Shown here: piece by piece, positions 1 through 10,016 of the stretch
Position numbering within the stretch: position 1 is the stretch's first letter
Layout: each line of letters opens with the position of its first letter
Assembly: GCA_018054455.1 (NCBI GenBank)
Contig: JAGPJL010000017.1
Coordinates: forward strand, 1-32,766
DNA: 32,766 nucleotides
DNA from: Parabacteroides sp.
Lineage (GTDB): Bacteria > Bacteroidota > Bacteroidia > Bacteroidales > Tannerellaceae
Reading direction: 5' to 3'
Position numbers and translations under genes: made by a program
Notes under the pieces: generated by a model
The model's input: the letters and a program-made list of their open reading frames with translations, nothing else
What the model was told of the DNA's origin: nothing
Databases searched by the model: none

Positions 1-1
1 G

Positions 2-70
2 GGAACAGTTTCATACGGGAGCGTAGATTTACTACACGCACTAATTAAAAAAATGAGAATGGAAAGCTGA
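2..70 (+). CDS. 3' end of an upstream gene (partial, unidentified)
   Basis: Reading frame 2 is open from the window edge and encodes about 22 residues ending in LLHALIKKMRMES before a TGA at 68-70. The codon use and amphipathic helical character look like a genuine protein C-terminus, while frames 1 and 3 hit stops at 46-48 and 23-25. It precedes a promoter at 135-167. The fragment is too short to assign to a family, and chance openness over 23 codons cannot be excluded. Confidence 0.4.
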   Translation, partial: GTVSYGSVDLLHALIKKMRMES

Positions 71-134
71 ATTAGTTGAATGATTCTTTTCATAAGGTTG
101 TGATATAGATGATTTTACAAACATAGTGATTAGT

Positions 135-167
135 TTTGCATTTATCAAATAAAAAATGTTATCTTTG
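135..167 (+). promoter_or_regulatory. Bacteroidales-type promoter of the His-rich/TonB receptor locus
   Basis: TTTG at 135-138 and TATCTTTG at 160-167 are separated by 21 nt, matching the -33 TTTG / -7 TAnnTTTG pattern of the Bacteroides primary sigma factor. The start codon at 190 lies about 22 nt beyond the -7 box, so the leader is short and coincides with the palindrome at 169-187. Confidence 0.72.
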
Positions 168-168
168 C

Positions 169-187
169 ATCGTTAATTATTAACGAT
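169..187. promoter_or_regulatory. perfect 19-nt palindrome, candidate operator
   Basis: ATCGTTAATTATTAACGAT is a perfect inverted repeat (9-nt arms around T178). It begins 2 nt after the -7 box and ends 2 nt before the GTG start at 190, so it spans the expected transcription start. That position and symmetry fit a repressor operator, for example of a metal-responsive dimer, although no regulator gene is visible nearby. In RNA it could also form a small hairpin over the initiation region. Confidence 0.55.
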
Positions 188-189
188 TA

Positions 190-543
190 GTGAAACAAAC
201 GTTACGTTTATATCTTAAGTGGTTTTTACCAATTCTTTTTGTGGCATATTATGGCTTTATAACGCTGTTTATGCACACTCACATTGAGAACGGGGTTACG
301 ATTGTACACTCTCATCCGTTTCACAATCAGGCCAATGGAGCCAGTCATCACCATACATTATCAGAGATACAGTTTTTTAATGCATTATCACAGGTAAATA
401 TTGCAGATGGAGCCGTTCATTCGCTCGATGTTCATTTATATTTTGCCCCTTTTCAATCTTTAATAACCCAATCAGTTTGCCCGGGTTATATTTCTCCGTT
501 TTCATGTAGTACATTATTACGTGCTCCTCCTTTAAGAGGATAA
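190..543 (+). CDS. small histidine-rich membrane protein upstream of a TonB receptor
   Basis: A 117-aa protein with a basic N-terminus, one hydrophobic segment (about residues 10-28) and a histidine-rich stretch just after it: His 29, 31, 40, 42, 45, 53, 54 and 55, in motifs MHTH, HSHPFH and SHHH. It ends in RAPPLRG. The histidine spacing suggests metal coordination on the periplasmic face of the inner membrane; this is inference. It is the first gene behind the promoter at 135-167 and lies 108 nt upstream of the TonB-dependent receptor, so the two are probably co-expressed. The start is GTG; the first in-frame ATG (residue 28) would remove the membrane segment, so GTG is preferred. No family is recognised with certainty. 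A role in uptake or sensing of a metal or metal complex is plausible. Confidence 0.75.
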   Translation: MKQTLRLYLKWFLPILFVAYYGFITLFMHTHIENGVTIVHSHPFHNQANGASHHHTLSEIQFFNALSQVNIADGAVHSLDVHLYFAPFQSLITQSVCPGYISPFSCSTLLRAPPLRG

Positions 544-584
544 ATATCAGCTTTCTTTTTCCCGGGTAACCAGGAATTCTATTG

Positions 585-609
585 AGTTTTGTCTGCTAAA
601 GACAAAGCT
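585..609 (+). other. stem-loop between the His-rich gene and the receptor gene
   Basis: A 10-bp stem with one G-U pair (585-594 with 600-609) encloses a 5-nt loop. No U-tract follows, so it does not look like a full terminator. It could be a processing or attenuation element in a dicistronic mRNA. Confidence 0.3.
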
Positions 610-651
610 TAAAGCCCATTTATTTTCAAATACGTAATAATAAAATTAATA

Positions 652-2952
652 ATGAATAAGATTATAACTCTCATGTTGTGTCTGTGCTGTTCCTTTTGGA
701 CGATGCAGGCTGCCGATGAACCCGTTTTAAACTCTTCAGATGCAAATATTGTCGGTCATATTATTGATAAAAAGAGTGGTGAGCATCTTCCCTTTATAAA
801 TATTTTTTTACAGGGAACAACCATAGGTACCGTATCTGATGGAACCGGTCATTATTACCTTAAAAATCTGCCTGAAGGTGAATTTACGCTGGTAATGAAA
901 TCAGTTGGTTTCAAGACTATTGAAAAAGAAATTGTTTCTAAAAGAGGCAAGACGATTGAAGTTAACTTTCAAACGGAGGAAGACGCGGTCTCTTTAGATG
1001 GGGTAGTTGTTTCGGCAAACCGGAATGAAACAACTCGTCGTTTGGCTCCTTCTCTGGTAAATGTACTGGATACAAAGGTGTTCGAAAGAGCAAATGCGAC
1101 AAGTTTGGCAGATGGATTAAACTTTCAACCAGGAGTGAGGGTGGAAAACAACTGTCAGAATTGTGGATTTCAACAAGTTCGTATTAACGGAATGGAGGGA
1201 CCTTACACACAGATATTAATAGACAGCCGCTCTATTTTTAGTGCGTTGACCGGAGTGTATGGCCTCGAACAAATCCCAGCCAATATGATCGAACGGGTTG
1301 AAGTAATGCGTGGGGGTGGTTCGGCGTTGTTCGGCTCTTCTGCAATTGCAGGTACAATAAATATAATAACGAAGGAACCTCAAAGAAATTCTGCTCAGCT
1401 GGCTCATTCGCTAACAATGATTGGCGGAAGCAGACCAGATAATAATACAACCTTAAATGCTTCGCTGGTTACAGACGATCATAAAGCGGGCGTGTATATA
1501 TTCGGACAGAACCGTACCCGTTCTGCTTACGACCACGATGGCGATGGTTTTTCGGAGATTGGTCATCTGAATGCTAAAACAGTTGGTTTTCGCTCTTATA
1601 TTAAGACTGGCACTTACTCTAAGTTAACGTTCGAATATCATAACATAAGCGAATTTCGCAGAGGAGGTAATAATCTCGATTTACCTCCTCACGAAACTGA
1701 TATAACGGAGCAGACCGAACATAATATTAATGGTGGAGGGCTGAAGTTTGATCTCTTCTCAAAAGATTATAAGCATCGGTTGAATGTGTATGCATCGTCG
1801 CAACACACCAAACGTCATAGTTATTATGGTGCTGGAAAGGATCCGAATGCCTATGGACATACGACCGACCTTACATTTATTGGTGGAGCACAATATGCAT
1901 ACGAATGGGCTAATTGTCTTTTTATGCCTGCCGAATTTACAGGTGGTGCAGAGTATAGTCACGATAATTTAGAAGATGTGATGATTGGATACAATCGTAC
2001 TATTGCTCAAAAAGTCAATATAGGAAGTGTCTTTCTACAGAATGAATGGAAAAATACCCGTTGGAGTTTTCTTGTTGGAGGCCGATTTGATAAACATAAT
2101 CTTATTGATCATCTGATAATTAGTCCACGGGCTAATCTTCGTTATAACCCGACTAAAGATATCAATCTTCGCCTTTCTTATTCAAGTGGTTTCCGTGCGC
2201 CTCAGGCTTTCGACGAAGATTTGCATATCACAGCTGTTGGAGGTGATGTCGCAATTATTCAAATATCACCAAATCTTAAAGAAGAAAAGTCTCAGAGTAT
2301 TAGCGCCTCGGCCGATTTCTATAACCGTTTTGGCGAAGTTCAGACTAATTTTCTTATAGAAGGATTTTATACGGATTTAAGCGATGTTTTTTTGCTTGAA
2401 CAGATTGGACGCGACGACCAGAATAATCTTTTACTGGAACGCCGTAATGGAGAAGGTGCCCGTGTGATGGGAATAAATCTGGAAGGAAAACTCGCATACG
2501 AGTGGATTCAACTTCAGGCAGGTGCTACATTACAGCGGAGCCGATATAAAGAGCCTGAACATTGGAGTGATAATCCGACGCTGAAACCTCAGAAAAAAAT
2601 GTTCCGATCGCCAGATGTATACGGCTATGTAACTTCTTCATTTAATCCGGTTAAGAAACTTTCTCTTTCACTTACAGGAACTTATACAGGCAGTATGCTG
2701 GTTCAGCACTTTGCCGGGTATGTTCCGGAGGACCGTGAAGAGAAGACGCCTGATTTTGTGGATATGAGTCTGAAGCTTGCGTACGATTTCCCCTTGTTAA
2801 CCAGCGGAACGCTTCAAATAAACGCAGGGATTCAGAATATATTTGACTCTTATCAAAGTGATTTTGATAAAGGAGGAAGTCGTGATGCGGGTTATGTATA
2901 CGGACCAGCTCTTCCACGAAGTTATTTTGTGGGATGTAAAATTATCTATTAA
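652..2952 (+). CDS. TonB-dependent outer membrane receptor
   Basis: A 766-aa protein with a signal peptide (about 1-20), an N-terminal carboxypeptidase-D-regulatory-like beta-sandwich (about 32-112), a TonB plug domain (about 118-243, with the typical IPANMIERVEVMRGGGSALF stretch and NIITKEP) and a C-terminal beta-barrel ending in an aromatic-rich strand. Such receptors import scarce ligands across the outer membrane using TonB energy. It is not SusC-length (about 1000 aa) and no SusD follows, so it fits the siderophore/heme/cobalamin/metal class. The plug carries a CQNC motif (Cys168, Cys171) just before QQVRING, a possible disulfide or metal site. The upstream His-rich gene supports a metal-related substrate, but the ligand is not determinable from sequence. 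Confidence 0.93.
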   Translation: MNKIITLMLCLCCSFWTMQAADEPVLNSSDANIVGHIIDKKSGEHLPFINIFLQGTTIGTVSDGTGHYYLKNLPEGEFTLVMKSVGFKTIEKEIVSKRGKTIEVNFQTEEDAVSLDGVVVSANRNETTRRLAPSLVNVLDTKVFERANATSLADGLNFQPGVRVENNCQNCGFQQVRINGMEGPYTQILIDSRSIFSALTGVYGLEQIPANMIERVEVMRGGGSALFGSSAIAGTINIITKEPQRNSAQLAHSLTMIGGSRPDNNTTLNASLVTDDHKAGVYIFGQNRTRSAYDHDGDGFSEIGHLNAKTVGFRSYIKTGTYSKLTFEYHNISEFRRGGNNLDLPPHETDITEQTEHNINGGGLKFDLFSKDYKHRLNVYASSQHTKRHSYYGAGKDPNAYGHTTDLTFIGGAQYAYEWANCLFMPAEFTGGAEYSHDNLEDVMIGYNRTIAQKVNIGSVFLQNEWKNTRWSFLVGGRFDKHNLIDHLIISPRANLRYNPTKDINLRLSYSSGFRAPQAFDEDLHITAVGGDVAIIQISPNLKEEKSQSISASADFYNRFGEVQTNFLIEGFYTDLSDVFLLEQIGRDDQNNLLLERRNGEGARVMGINLEGKLAYEWIQLQAGATLQRSRYKEPEHWSDNPTLKPQKKMFRSPDVYGYVTSSFNPVKKLSLSLTGTYTGSMLVQHFAGYVPEDREEKTPDFVDMSLKLAYDFPLLTSGTLQINAGIQNIFDSYQSDFDKGGSRDAGYVYGPALPRSYFVGCKIIY

Positions 2953-2961
2953 AGAATTAAT

Positions 2962-3002
2962 AAAAAAGGGCGAATTCATCTAAATGAATTCGCCCTTTTT
3001 TT
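2962..3002. terminator. bidirectional rho-independent terminator
   Basis: A perfect 18-bp stem (2962-2979 with 2984-3001) with a CTAA loop has an A-run on the left and a T-run on the right. It can terminate both the receptor gene and the convergent minus-strand operon ending at 3035. Confidence 0.9.
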
Positions 3003-3034
3003 AGTTCTAAGAAAGTATATTATTTGACCAGAGG

Positions 3035-4864
3035 TTAACGGGTACCCAGATCATCATACAATGTTTGTAATAGAGCTTTTCCTTTCTTTAGCCGAGTCTC
3101 GTTTCCAGCTTCTGGTTTAAGAATCAACGGTCTTTCTGCTTCGCAGTCATATACTGAGACGCCAGTCGTATCTATAAATCCAAATCCATTATTATAGCTG
3201 TAGAATGCATACGAAGGCTGTACACTATCCATCAAGTTCTTGCTAAATGCAAATTTGTTGTGCGGAATACCAAGTTGCCAAAGCAACGTTGCAGCAAGGT
3301 CTGTCTGATTACCATATCCCGATACTATTCGAGGTTCCTTTATAGCTCCTCCCAGCCAAAGCATGGGGATGTGATAACGCTTTGGATCATGCTCTTTGAC
3401 TGAAGCCGGATATTTAAACCCATGATCGGACACTAATATAATAAGAGTATTATCCCAAAGCGGTAATGCCTTGATTTTATTAATAAAATTCCCCAGGCAA
3501 CTGTCTGTAAATGCTACAGAGTTCAGGTAGGGATCATTAAGTTTTTTGTATGGAACTTCGAAGGGCTCGTGGCTGCTTATAGTAAGAAACGTGCTGAAGA
3601 ACGGCTCTTTTCTGCTTCCATCCTTTAACGTTTTGTAAAGATGAGCAAAGGTAATGTCATCGTTTGCTCCCCATTTAGACAGTCGGCTCGATAGCGGGAA
3701 ATCTTTGTCGGCAGTAATTTTACTATATCCCGAGCTAAAGAAGTAACTTTGCATATTAGTGAAGTTAATATCTCCCCCATAAAGCATGTCTGAAGTATAT
3801 CCTTTCGTTTGGAGCGATTTAGCAATGGAGGGAAGAGTCTGGCTTTTTGCAGGATACTTCATTATTGAAGTAGTAGGTTGTGCCAGGTATCCATTTAATA
3901 CGGCAACTAATCCTCTGTCAGTTCTAAATGAATTAGCATAAAGATTGGTGAATAAAACTCCTTCCTTGCTTAATTTATTCAGATTTGGAGTTACTCCAGC
4001 TTCACCGCCTAGCGATTCTATAGCATTGGCAGAAAAACTTTCCATCAGAATTAACAAAATATTGGGATGCTTTGTAGAAAGCAACGAAGGTATAGAGTCA
4101 CCTTGCGGATGACCTGTCATCTCTTTAAATGTTTTACTGCGATCCGACTCTGATAAGTAGTTGTATTGAGATGCAAAATCCTGCTGTTTGGAAAGGGAAG
4201 CAAGAAAACTGAAACAAGGATTAATAGCCGAATGATTTAGAAACTGGTTATTGCTATAATATACCATTCCCACATTGGCTGTAGAAGTTGTTACACCTCC
4301 TCGAATCGGGATAAATAAAATTCCACCTAATACAAGTAGTCTAAATGAATTGTGAAGCTCTTTTTTTACATGAACTTCAGGTATGAGAGGCAGTATATAT
4401 CTTCTTAATACCCAAAATATACCATATGTATAAACAAAAAACACCAGTGTTTGTAGTATCAACGTACTGGCAGGAGCACTGGCAAGTGCATCACCAGGCG
4501 ACTGTAAATAGAAGAGAGGGGTGGCGTCAAGTCTGAATCCCCAATAAGGATACAAAGCAATGTCTACCACAAAGACAAGTGCAATTATTATTGAAATCAA
4601 AAAGAAATACCCTTTTAAAATTGATGAGATATACCGTCCGGGAATCCAAACGGATAGTAACGTGAATAACAAGGGTATGACGGTAAGATATCCTGAAACC
4701 GTTGCGTCGAGCTGAAGTCCATGAATTATTACCTGTATATAATCCATCACGGAAAGTGCTCCGCCAATCGAATGGTTATACAACATAAATACTGGTTTTT
4801 GCATAGCAAAGACCAGTATGAATGTTATGAAGCACGCAAATAGAAACAATACTCTTTTTTTCAT
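3035..4864 (-). CDS. LTA synthase/sulfatase-like membrane phosphotransferase
   Basis: A 609-aa protein with about five N-terminal membrane segments (roughly 5-25, 55-75, 85-105, 133-160, 174-188), then a periplasmic alkaline-phosphatase-superfamily domain. Visible active-site elements are PNILLILMESFS (metal ligand Glu275), the nucleophile motif RTDRG (Thr315), SSHEPF (430-435) and SDHG (Asp480-His481). This is the lipoteichoic-acid-synthase/phosphoglycerol or phosphoethanolamine transferase architecture. In a Gram-negative host a likely role is to add a phospho-head group to an envelope glycan or lipid, rather than to make LTA. It lies 21 nt downstream of the ABC-F gene on the same strand, so it is probably in the same transcript. 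The exact substrate is unknown. Confidence 0.88.
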   Translation of the reverse strand: MKKRVLFLFACFITFILVFAMQKPVFMLYNHSIGGALSVMDYIQVIIHGLQLDATVSGYLTVIPLLFTLLSVWIPGRYISSILKGYFFLISIIIALVFVVDIALYPYWGFRLDATPLFYLQSPGDALASAPASTLILQTLVFFVYTYGIFWVLRRYILPLIPEVHVKKELHNSFRLLVLGGILFIPIRGGVTTSTANVGMVYYSNNQFLNHSAINPCFSFLASLSKQQDFASQYNYLSESDRSKTFKEMTGHPQGDSIPSLLSTKHPNILLILMESFSANAIESLGGEAGVTPNLNKLSKEGVLFTNLYANSFRTDRGLVAVLNGYLAQPTTSIMKYPAKSQTLPSIAKSLQTKGYTSDMLYGGDINFTNMQSYFFSSGYSKITADKDFPLSSRLSKWGANDDITFAHLYKTLKDGSRKEPFFSTFLTISSHEPFEVPYKKLNDPYLNSVAFTDSCLGNFINKIKALPLWDNTLIILVSDHGFKYPASVKEHDPKRYHIPMLWLGGAIKEPRIVSGYGNQTDLAATLLWQLGIPHNKFAFSKNLMDSVQPSYAFYSYNNGFGFIDTTGVSVYDCEAERPLILKPEAGNETRLKKGKALLQTLYDDLGTR

Positions 4865-4885
4865 TCTGCAAATGCGCTTGTTCTT

Positions 4886-6616
<1,731 letters not shown>

Positions 6617-6701
6617 TTACTTATATAAAGAAATTAAAAGAAATCTTTAAGGAGTATATCAAAAAATGATTATACGTTAAATAGTATATATTTTGATTTT
6701 T

Positions 6702-6725
6702 GTATTATAATACTGATTATATTTG
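6702..6725 (+). promoter_or_regulatory. -7 box and adjacent palindrome upstream of the low-complexity protein gene
   Basis: TATATTTG at 6718-6725 fits the -7 consensus; the best upstream TTTG (6692-6695) is 22 nt away. GTATTATAATAC at 6702-6713 is a perfect 12-nt palindrome in the spacer, and the half-site GTATTA recurs at 6739-6744. The leader would be about 95 nt. The position suits an operator, but AT-rich palindromes arise easily. Confidence 0.45.
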
Positions 6726-6826
6726 TACATTAAATATAGTATTAACTTTTTATTAGGAGTGAAATTAAACCATAGCCCTGTAAAAGTAGTCTAAAGTATA
6801 ATAAATAAATGTGAGGAGGATAATTT

Positions 6827-8167
6827 ATGAAACCCATTAAACTAACATCGATGCTTCTAATGCTTCTGGTTGCAGCTACTGCTTTCGGACAGGGAGAATT
6901 TTATGATGATGTATATTTTCCTTCTGGGAAGAAAGTAAAAAAAGAACAGAAAGAAGTTAAAAAGGTTATAGAGCCCCAAAAACAAACTCAGCGAACTGTA
7001 ACGGCAAATAATGCTGATTTGTCTGCGGTAAATGTTAAATCTGGTCTTACTGAAGACGAGGTTGATGCTTACAATCGTCGTAATTTGAAGGATAATGAAG
7101 AATTAACTTACGAAGACGAAGGTTTATATGCAGAAGACGACACTGTAGTTGTTGATGAACGCCGTTCTGATACAGAATATAGTGAACGTATCATTCGCTA
7201 TCATTCTCCGAGTAAGGTGACTATAGCAGGTGCTGATAATGTAAATATCTACCTGAGTGATGGTTATTATGGATATGGTTATGAAACAGAATATTCTGAT
7301 GCTGGTTCCAATGTGAACTTTAATATTAATGTTGGAAACAGTTGGGGATGGGGATCTCCTTGGTATGGAGGGTATTCTTCCTGGTACGACCCATGGTATT
7401 ACAGTCCTTGGTCCTATAATTCATGGTACGGCCCGTCTTGGGGTTGGGGTGGTTTTTATAGCCCATGGTATTACAGTTCATGGTATGGCCCATCCTGGGG
7501 ATGGGGTGGAAGTTACTGGGGTGGCTACGGAGGCTATTACGGAGGTTATTATGGACACAGCTATGGAGGCTATTATGGAGGAGGCGGTTATTATTCATCT
7601 CCTTACACACATTCTCCTAATGGACGTGCAACTGCAGGTCGTAATACGAGCGGCCGTTCAAGCAGATCATCTGTATCAGGAAGTGATATGGGATTGCGTA
7701 GTAGCTCCAGAAGTTCTTCTGTAAGAAGTTCAGTTAGATCAGACCGGTCAGAGTCAATTTTAAATAATCGTTCAAGCCGTTCTTCTTCAGTTCGTTCTTC
7801 TTCAGGAACAACACCTAGTGTTCGTTCTTCCGAAGGAACAACGAATCGGAGTGTACGTTCAGGTGGTGTTATTCGTCGATCGGATGAAGCAAGTACACGC
7901 ACCAGAACTATTCGCAGTGAATCTTCAGATAATACATCTACAAGACAATATACTCCTTCAAGAAGCAGTAGCAGCCGTTCTTCGTCCTATTCTTCCCAAC
8001 CGGCAAGTACAAGAAGTAGCGAAAGTTATACTCCTTCAAGAAGCAGTAGTTCACAGAGCAGCGGTTCTTACAGCAACTCTTCCTCAAGCAGCAGCCGTTC
8101 AAGCGGTAGCAGCAGTGGTAGCAGTAGCGGAGGTGGAAGCAGTCGCTCTGGCGGAGGTCGCCGGTAA
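6827..8167 (+). CDS. exported Trp/Tyr/Gly- and Ser/Arg-rich low-complexity protein
   Basis: A 446-aa protein with a signal peptide (about 1-22, ending AFGQG), an acidic/charged region (about 25-125), a short ordered-looking part (RYHSPSKVTIAGADNVNIYL, about 125-144), a W/Y/G-rich region (about 165-262) and a long Ser/Arg-rich tail (about 263-446). The W/Y/G region holds a 19-residue tandem duplication: SWYGPSWGWGG begins at residues 199 and 218. The tail is full of SSRSS/SVRSS units with two PSRSSSSRSS-like repeats and ends SRSGGGRR. It resembles the poorly characterised proteins sometimes mislabelled vitellogenin-like in Bacteroides. Export is supported; function is unknown. The downstream barrel gene starts 60 nt later, and the two are probably co-transcribed. 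Confidence 0.85.
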   Translation: MKPIKLTSMLLMLLVAATAFGQGEFYDDVYFPSGKKVKKEQKEVKKVIEPQKQTQRTVTANNADLSAVNVKSGLTEDEVDAYNRRNLKDNEELTYEDEGLYAEDDTVVVDERRSDTEYSERIIRYHSPSKVTIAGADNVNIYLSDGYYGYGYETEYSDAGSNVNFNINVGNSWGWGSPWYGGYSSWYDPWYYSPWSYNSWYGPSWGWGGFYSPWYYSSWYGPSWGWGGSYWGGYGGYYGGYYGHSYGGYYGGGGYYSSPYTHSPNGRATAGRNTSGRSSRSSVSGSDMGLRSSSRSSSVRSSVRSDRSESILNNRSSRSSSVRSSSGTTPSVRSSEGTTNRSVRSGGVIRRSDEASTRTRTIRSESSDNTSTRQYTPSRSSSSRSSSYSSQPASTRSSESYTPSRSSSSQSSGSYSNSSSSSSRSSGSSSGSSSGGGSSRSGGGRR

Positions 8168-8227
8168 TAGTCTGGTCGTTAAATGAGAGTAGAAAGAATA
8201 GTATTAGTTGATAAAAAACTTAACGTA

Positions 8228-9814
8228 ATGAAGAAAATTGTTTGCTTAGTTGCAACAGCATTGTTCCTTTCGGGTGCAGCTGCATTTGCTCAGGGAGAGA
8301 TGGATGCTTTCAAATATTCACTTGGAGATTTGAATGGTACTGCTCGTTATTTAGGAATGGGAGGAGCTTTCGGAGCTTTAGGCGGAGATATTTCAGCCAT
8401 GAATTCGAATCCTGCAGGCTTAGGTATTTACCGTAGTTCTGAAGTTGTTGGAACGCTGAGCCTTTCTACGATTGACACCAAGTCTGATTGGTCGGGTAGT
8501 GTAGCCAAAGATGATAAATCAAAGGTGAGCTTTGACAACTTTGCTTACGTAGGTTATTTCCCTACAGCCAATGAGTCCGGAATAATGAGCTGGAATATCG
8601 GTATCTCTTATAACCGGCTAAAGAATTTTAACCGCAATTACCGTATATCCGGATCTCAGGCTTATTCTATGGCAGACTATGTAGCCGATAAAGCCTATGG
8701 TATTAATGAAGCCGATTTGATTTATAGAGAAGGCTCTTACGATCCTTATAATAATGCAAACTTACCCTGGATGCCTGTACTTGGGTACGAAGGTGGTTAT
8801 TTTGGATCTTATCCCGGTACTGATTCTGAATATCATTCAGGTTTTGGTGAAATGGGAAATAACGAACAATGGAATGGATATAGTCCAGATAGAACTTCAT
8901 TGAATGTGACTGAAAAGGGAGCGGTAGATCAGTATAACTTTTCTTTTGCAACAAATATCTCCAATGTTGTTTTCATTGGTGCTAATCTCGCGGTGACTGA
9001 CATTAACTACAGCACTAGTACCATTTACGATGAAGAATTTTCCGGTGGAGATCATCTTTATCTTGATAATGCTTTAAGCAGTGAAGGTACTGGCTACTCG
9101 GTTAACGTAGGAACAATCGTAAGACCTGTTGATTTCCTCCGTTTAGGTGTAGCATATAATTCACCTACATGGTATAAAATGACAGATTATTTCCATGCAG
9201 ATGCGGGAACCAGTATTGCCCAGTATGATCCGGCAAAGATGGATGCGTCTACACCCGATAAGATGTATTCCGATTATGAGCTACGCACACCAGATAAGTG
9301 GATTTTCAGTGCTGCAGCAGTTATTGAACAGTATGGATTGATCAGCGTAGATTATGAAATAGCAAACTATAAGGGAATGCGATTGTATGATTATAACGGA
9401 GATGCATCCCCTGATAATGAATATATCAAACAGGATTTTGGTACAGGAAATATGTTGAAGGTAGGGGCAGAATTTAAAGTAACTCCACAGTTTGCTATAC
9501 GTGCCGGTGGAGCATGGCAATCCAGTCCTGTAAAAACAGAACTTAAAAACGGTGATATTGAGGTTCTTACCGCTGGTACACTTCCTCATTATACGGTTGA
9601 TAAGGGAGCTAGTTATTTTACCGTAGGGTTAGGTTATCGTTTTACACCTAATTTTTATAGTGATATTGCCTGTGTTTTCAAAACTCATAAAGAAGATGCG
9701 TATACTTTCTCCAGAACATTCCTTGATAATGGAGATGTAATGGTTGATTCTACTCCTGCTTCTTTAAAAACCAATACAACACGTGTTGCTCTTACTCTAG
9801 GATATAAATTCTAA
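8228..9814 (+). CDS. OMPP1/FadL-family outer membrane beta-barrel protein
   Basis: A 528-aa protein with a clear signal peptide (MKKIVCLVATALFLSGAAAF, cleavage near AQG), followed by YLGMGGAFGALGGDISAMNS and NPAGLGIYRSSEV, the N-terminal hallmark of the OMPP1/FadL/TodX transporter family. The rest is rich in alternating aromatic strands and ends LTLGYKF, a typical barrel C-terminus with terminal Phe. Relatives move hydrophobic compounds across the outer membrane. The in-frame extension back to 8183 (MRVERIVLVDKKLNV) would bury the signal peptide, so the ATG at 8228 is preferred. It follows the low-complexity exported protein gene by 60 nt with no terminator between. Substrate unknown. Confidence 0.87.
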   Translation: MKKIVCLVATALFLSGAAAFAQGEMDAFKYSLGDLNGTARYLGMGGAFGALGGDISAMNSNPAGLGIYRSSEVVGTLSLSTIDTKSDWSGSVAKDDKSKVSFDNFAYVGYFPTANESGIMSWNIGISYNRLKNFNRNYRISGSQAYSMADYVADKAYGINEADLIYREGSYDPYNNANLPWMPVLGYEGGYFGSYPGTDSEYHSGFGEMGNNEQWNGYSPDRTSLNVTEKGAVDQYNFSFATNISNVVFIGANLAVTDINYSTSTIYDEEFSGGDHLYLDNALSSEGTGYSVNVGTIVRPVDFLRLGVAYNSPTWYKMTDYFHADAGTSIAQYDPAKMDASTPDKMYSDYELRTPDKWIFSAAAVIEQYGLISVDYEIANYKGMRLYDYNGDASPDNEYIKQDFGTGNMLKVGAEFKVTPQFAIRAGGAWQSSPVKTELKNGDIEVLTAGTLPHYTVDKGASYFTVGLGYRFTPNFYSDIACVFKTHKEDAYTFSRTFLDNGDVMVDSTPASLKTNTTRVALTLGYKF

Positions 9815-9835
9815 TAGAATAGGGTTTTGTTGTCT

Positions 9836-9884
9836 AATGTCCCCTGTTCGTACATGAAAAGTACGGGTAGGGGACATTTCTTTT
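9836..9884 (+). terminator. rho-independent terminator after the OMPP1-like gene
   Basis: An 18-bp stem including three G-U pairs (9836-9853 with 9861-9878) with a 7-nt loop is followed by a T-rich run ending near 9884. The outer 10 bp, AATGTCCCCT against its complement, are perfect. It lies 21 nt after the stop codon. Confidence 0.82.
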
Positions 9885-10016
9885 AAATAGAATAAGAAAT
9901 GTTTGTAAGTCTTAATTTATCTTCGTTATTTTGTCTTAAAGATTATTATTAAACAAATTAAAACCCCGACAGCCTATTGCATATCATTACTCAATAATAT
10001 TTAATACATAGAAGTA

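Noticed and set aside
585-609. Hairpin after the His-rich gene as a terminator
   Set aside because: There is no T-run after the stem and the receptor gene behind it has no visible promoter, so full termination is unlikely.
7329-7724. Open 131-aa plus-strand frame inside the low-complexity gene
   Set aside because: It is out of frame with a gene that has a signal peptide and a clear repeat structure. The absence of stops follows from the Gly/Tyr/Trp repeat composition, and its own translation shows no start context or domain.
7818-8186. Open 122-aa plus-strand frame over the Ser/Arg-rich tail
   Set aside because: Repetitive serine and arginine codons give open alternative frames; the Ala/Val/Gln-rich translation is a shadow of the repeats.
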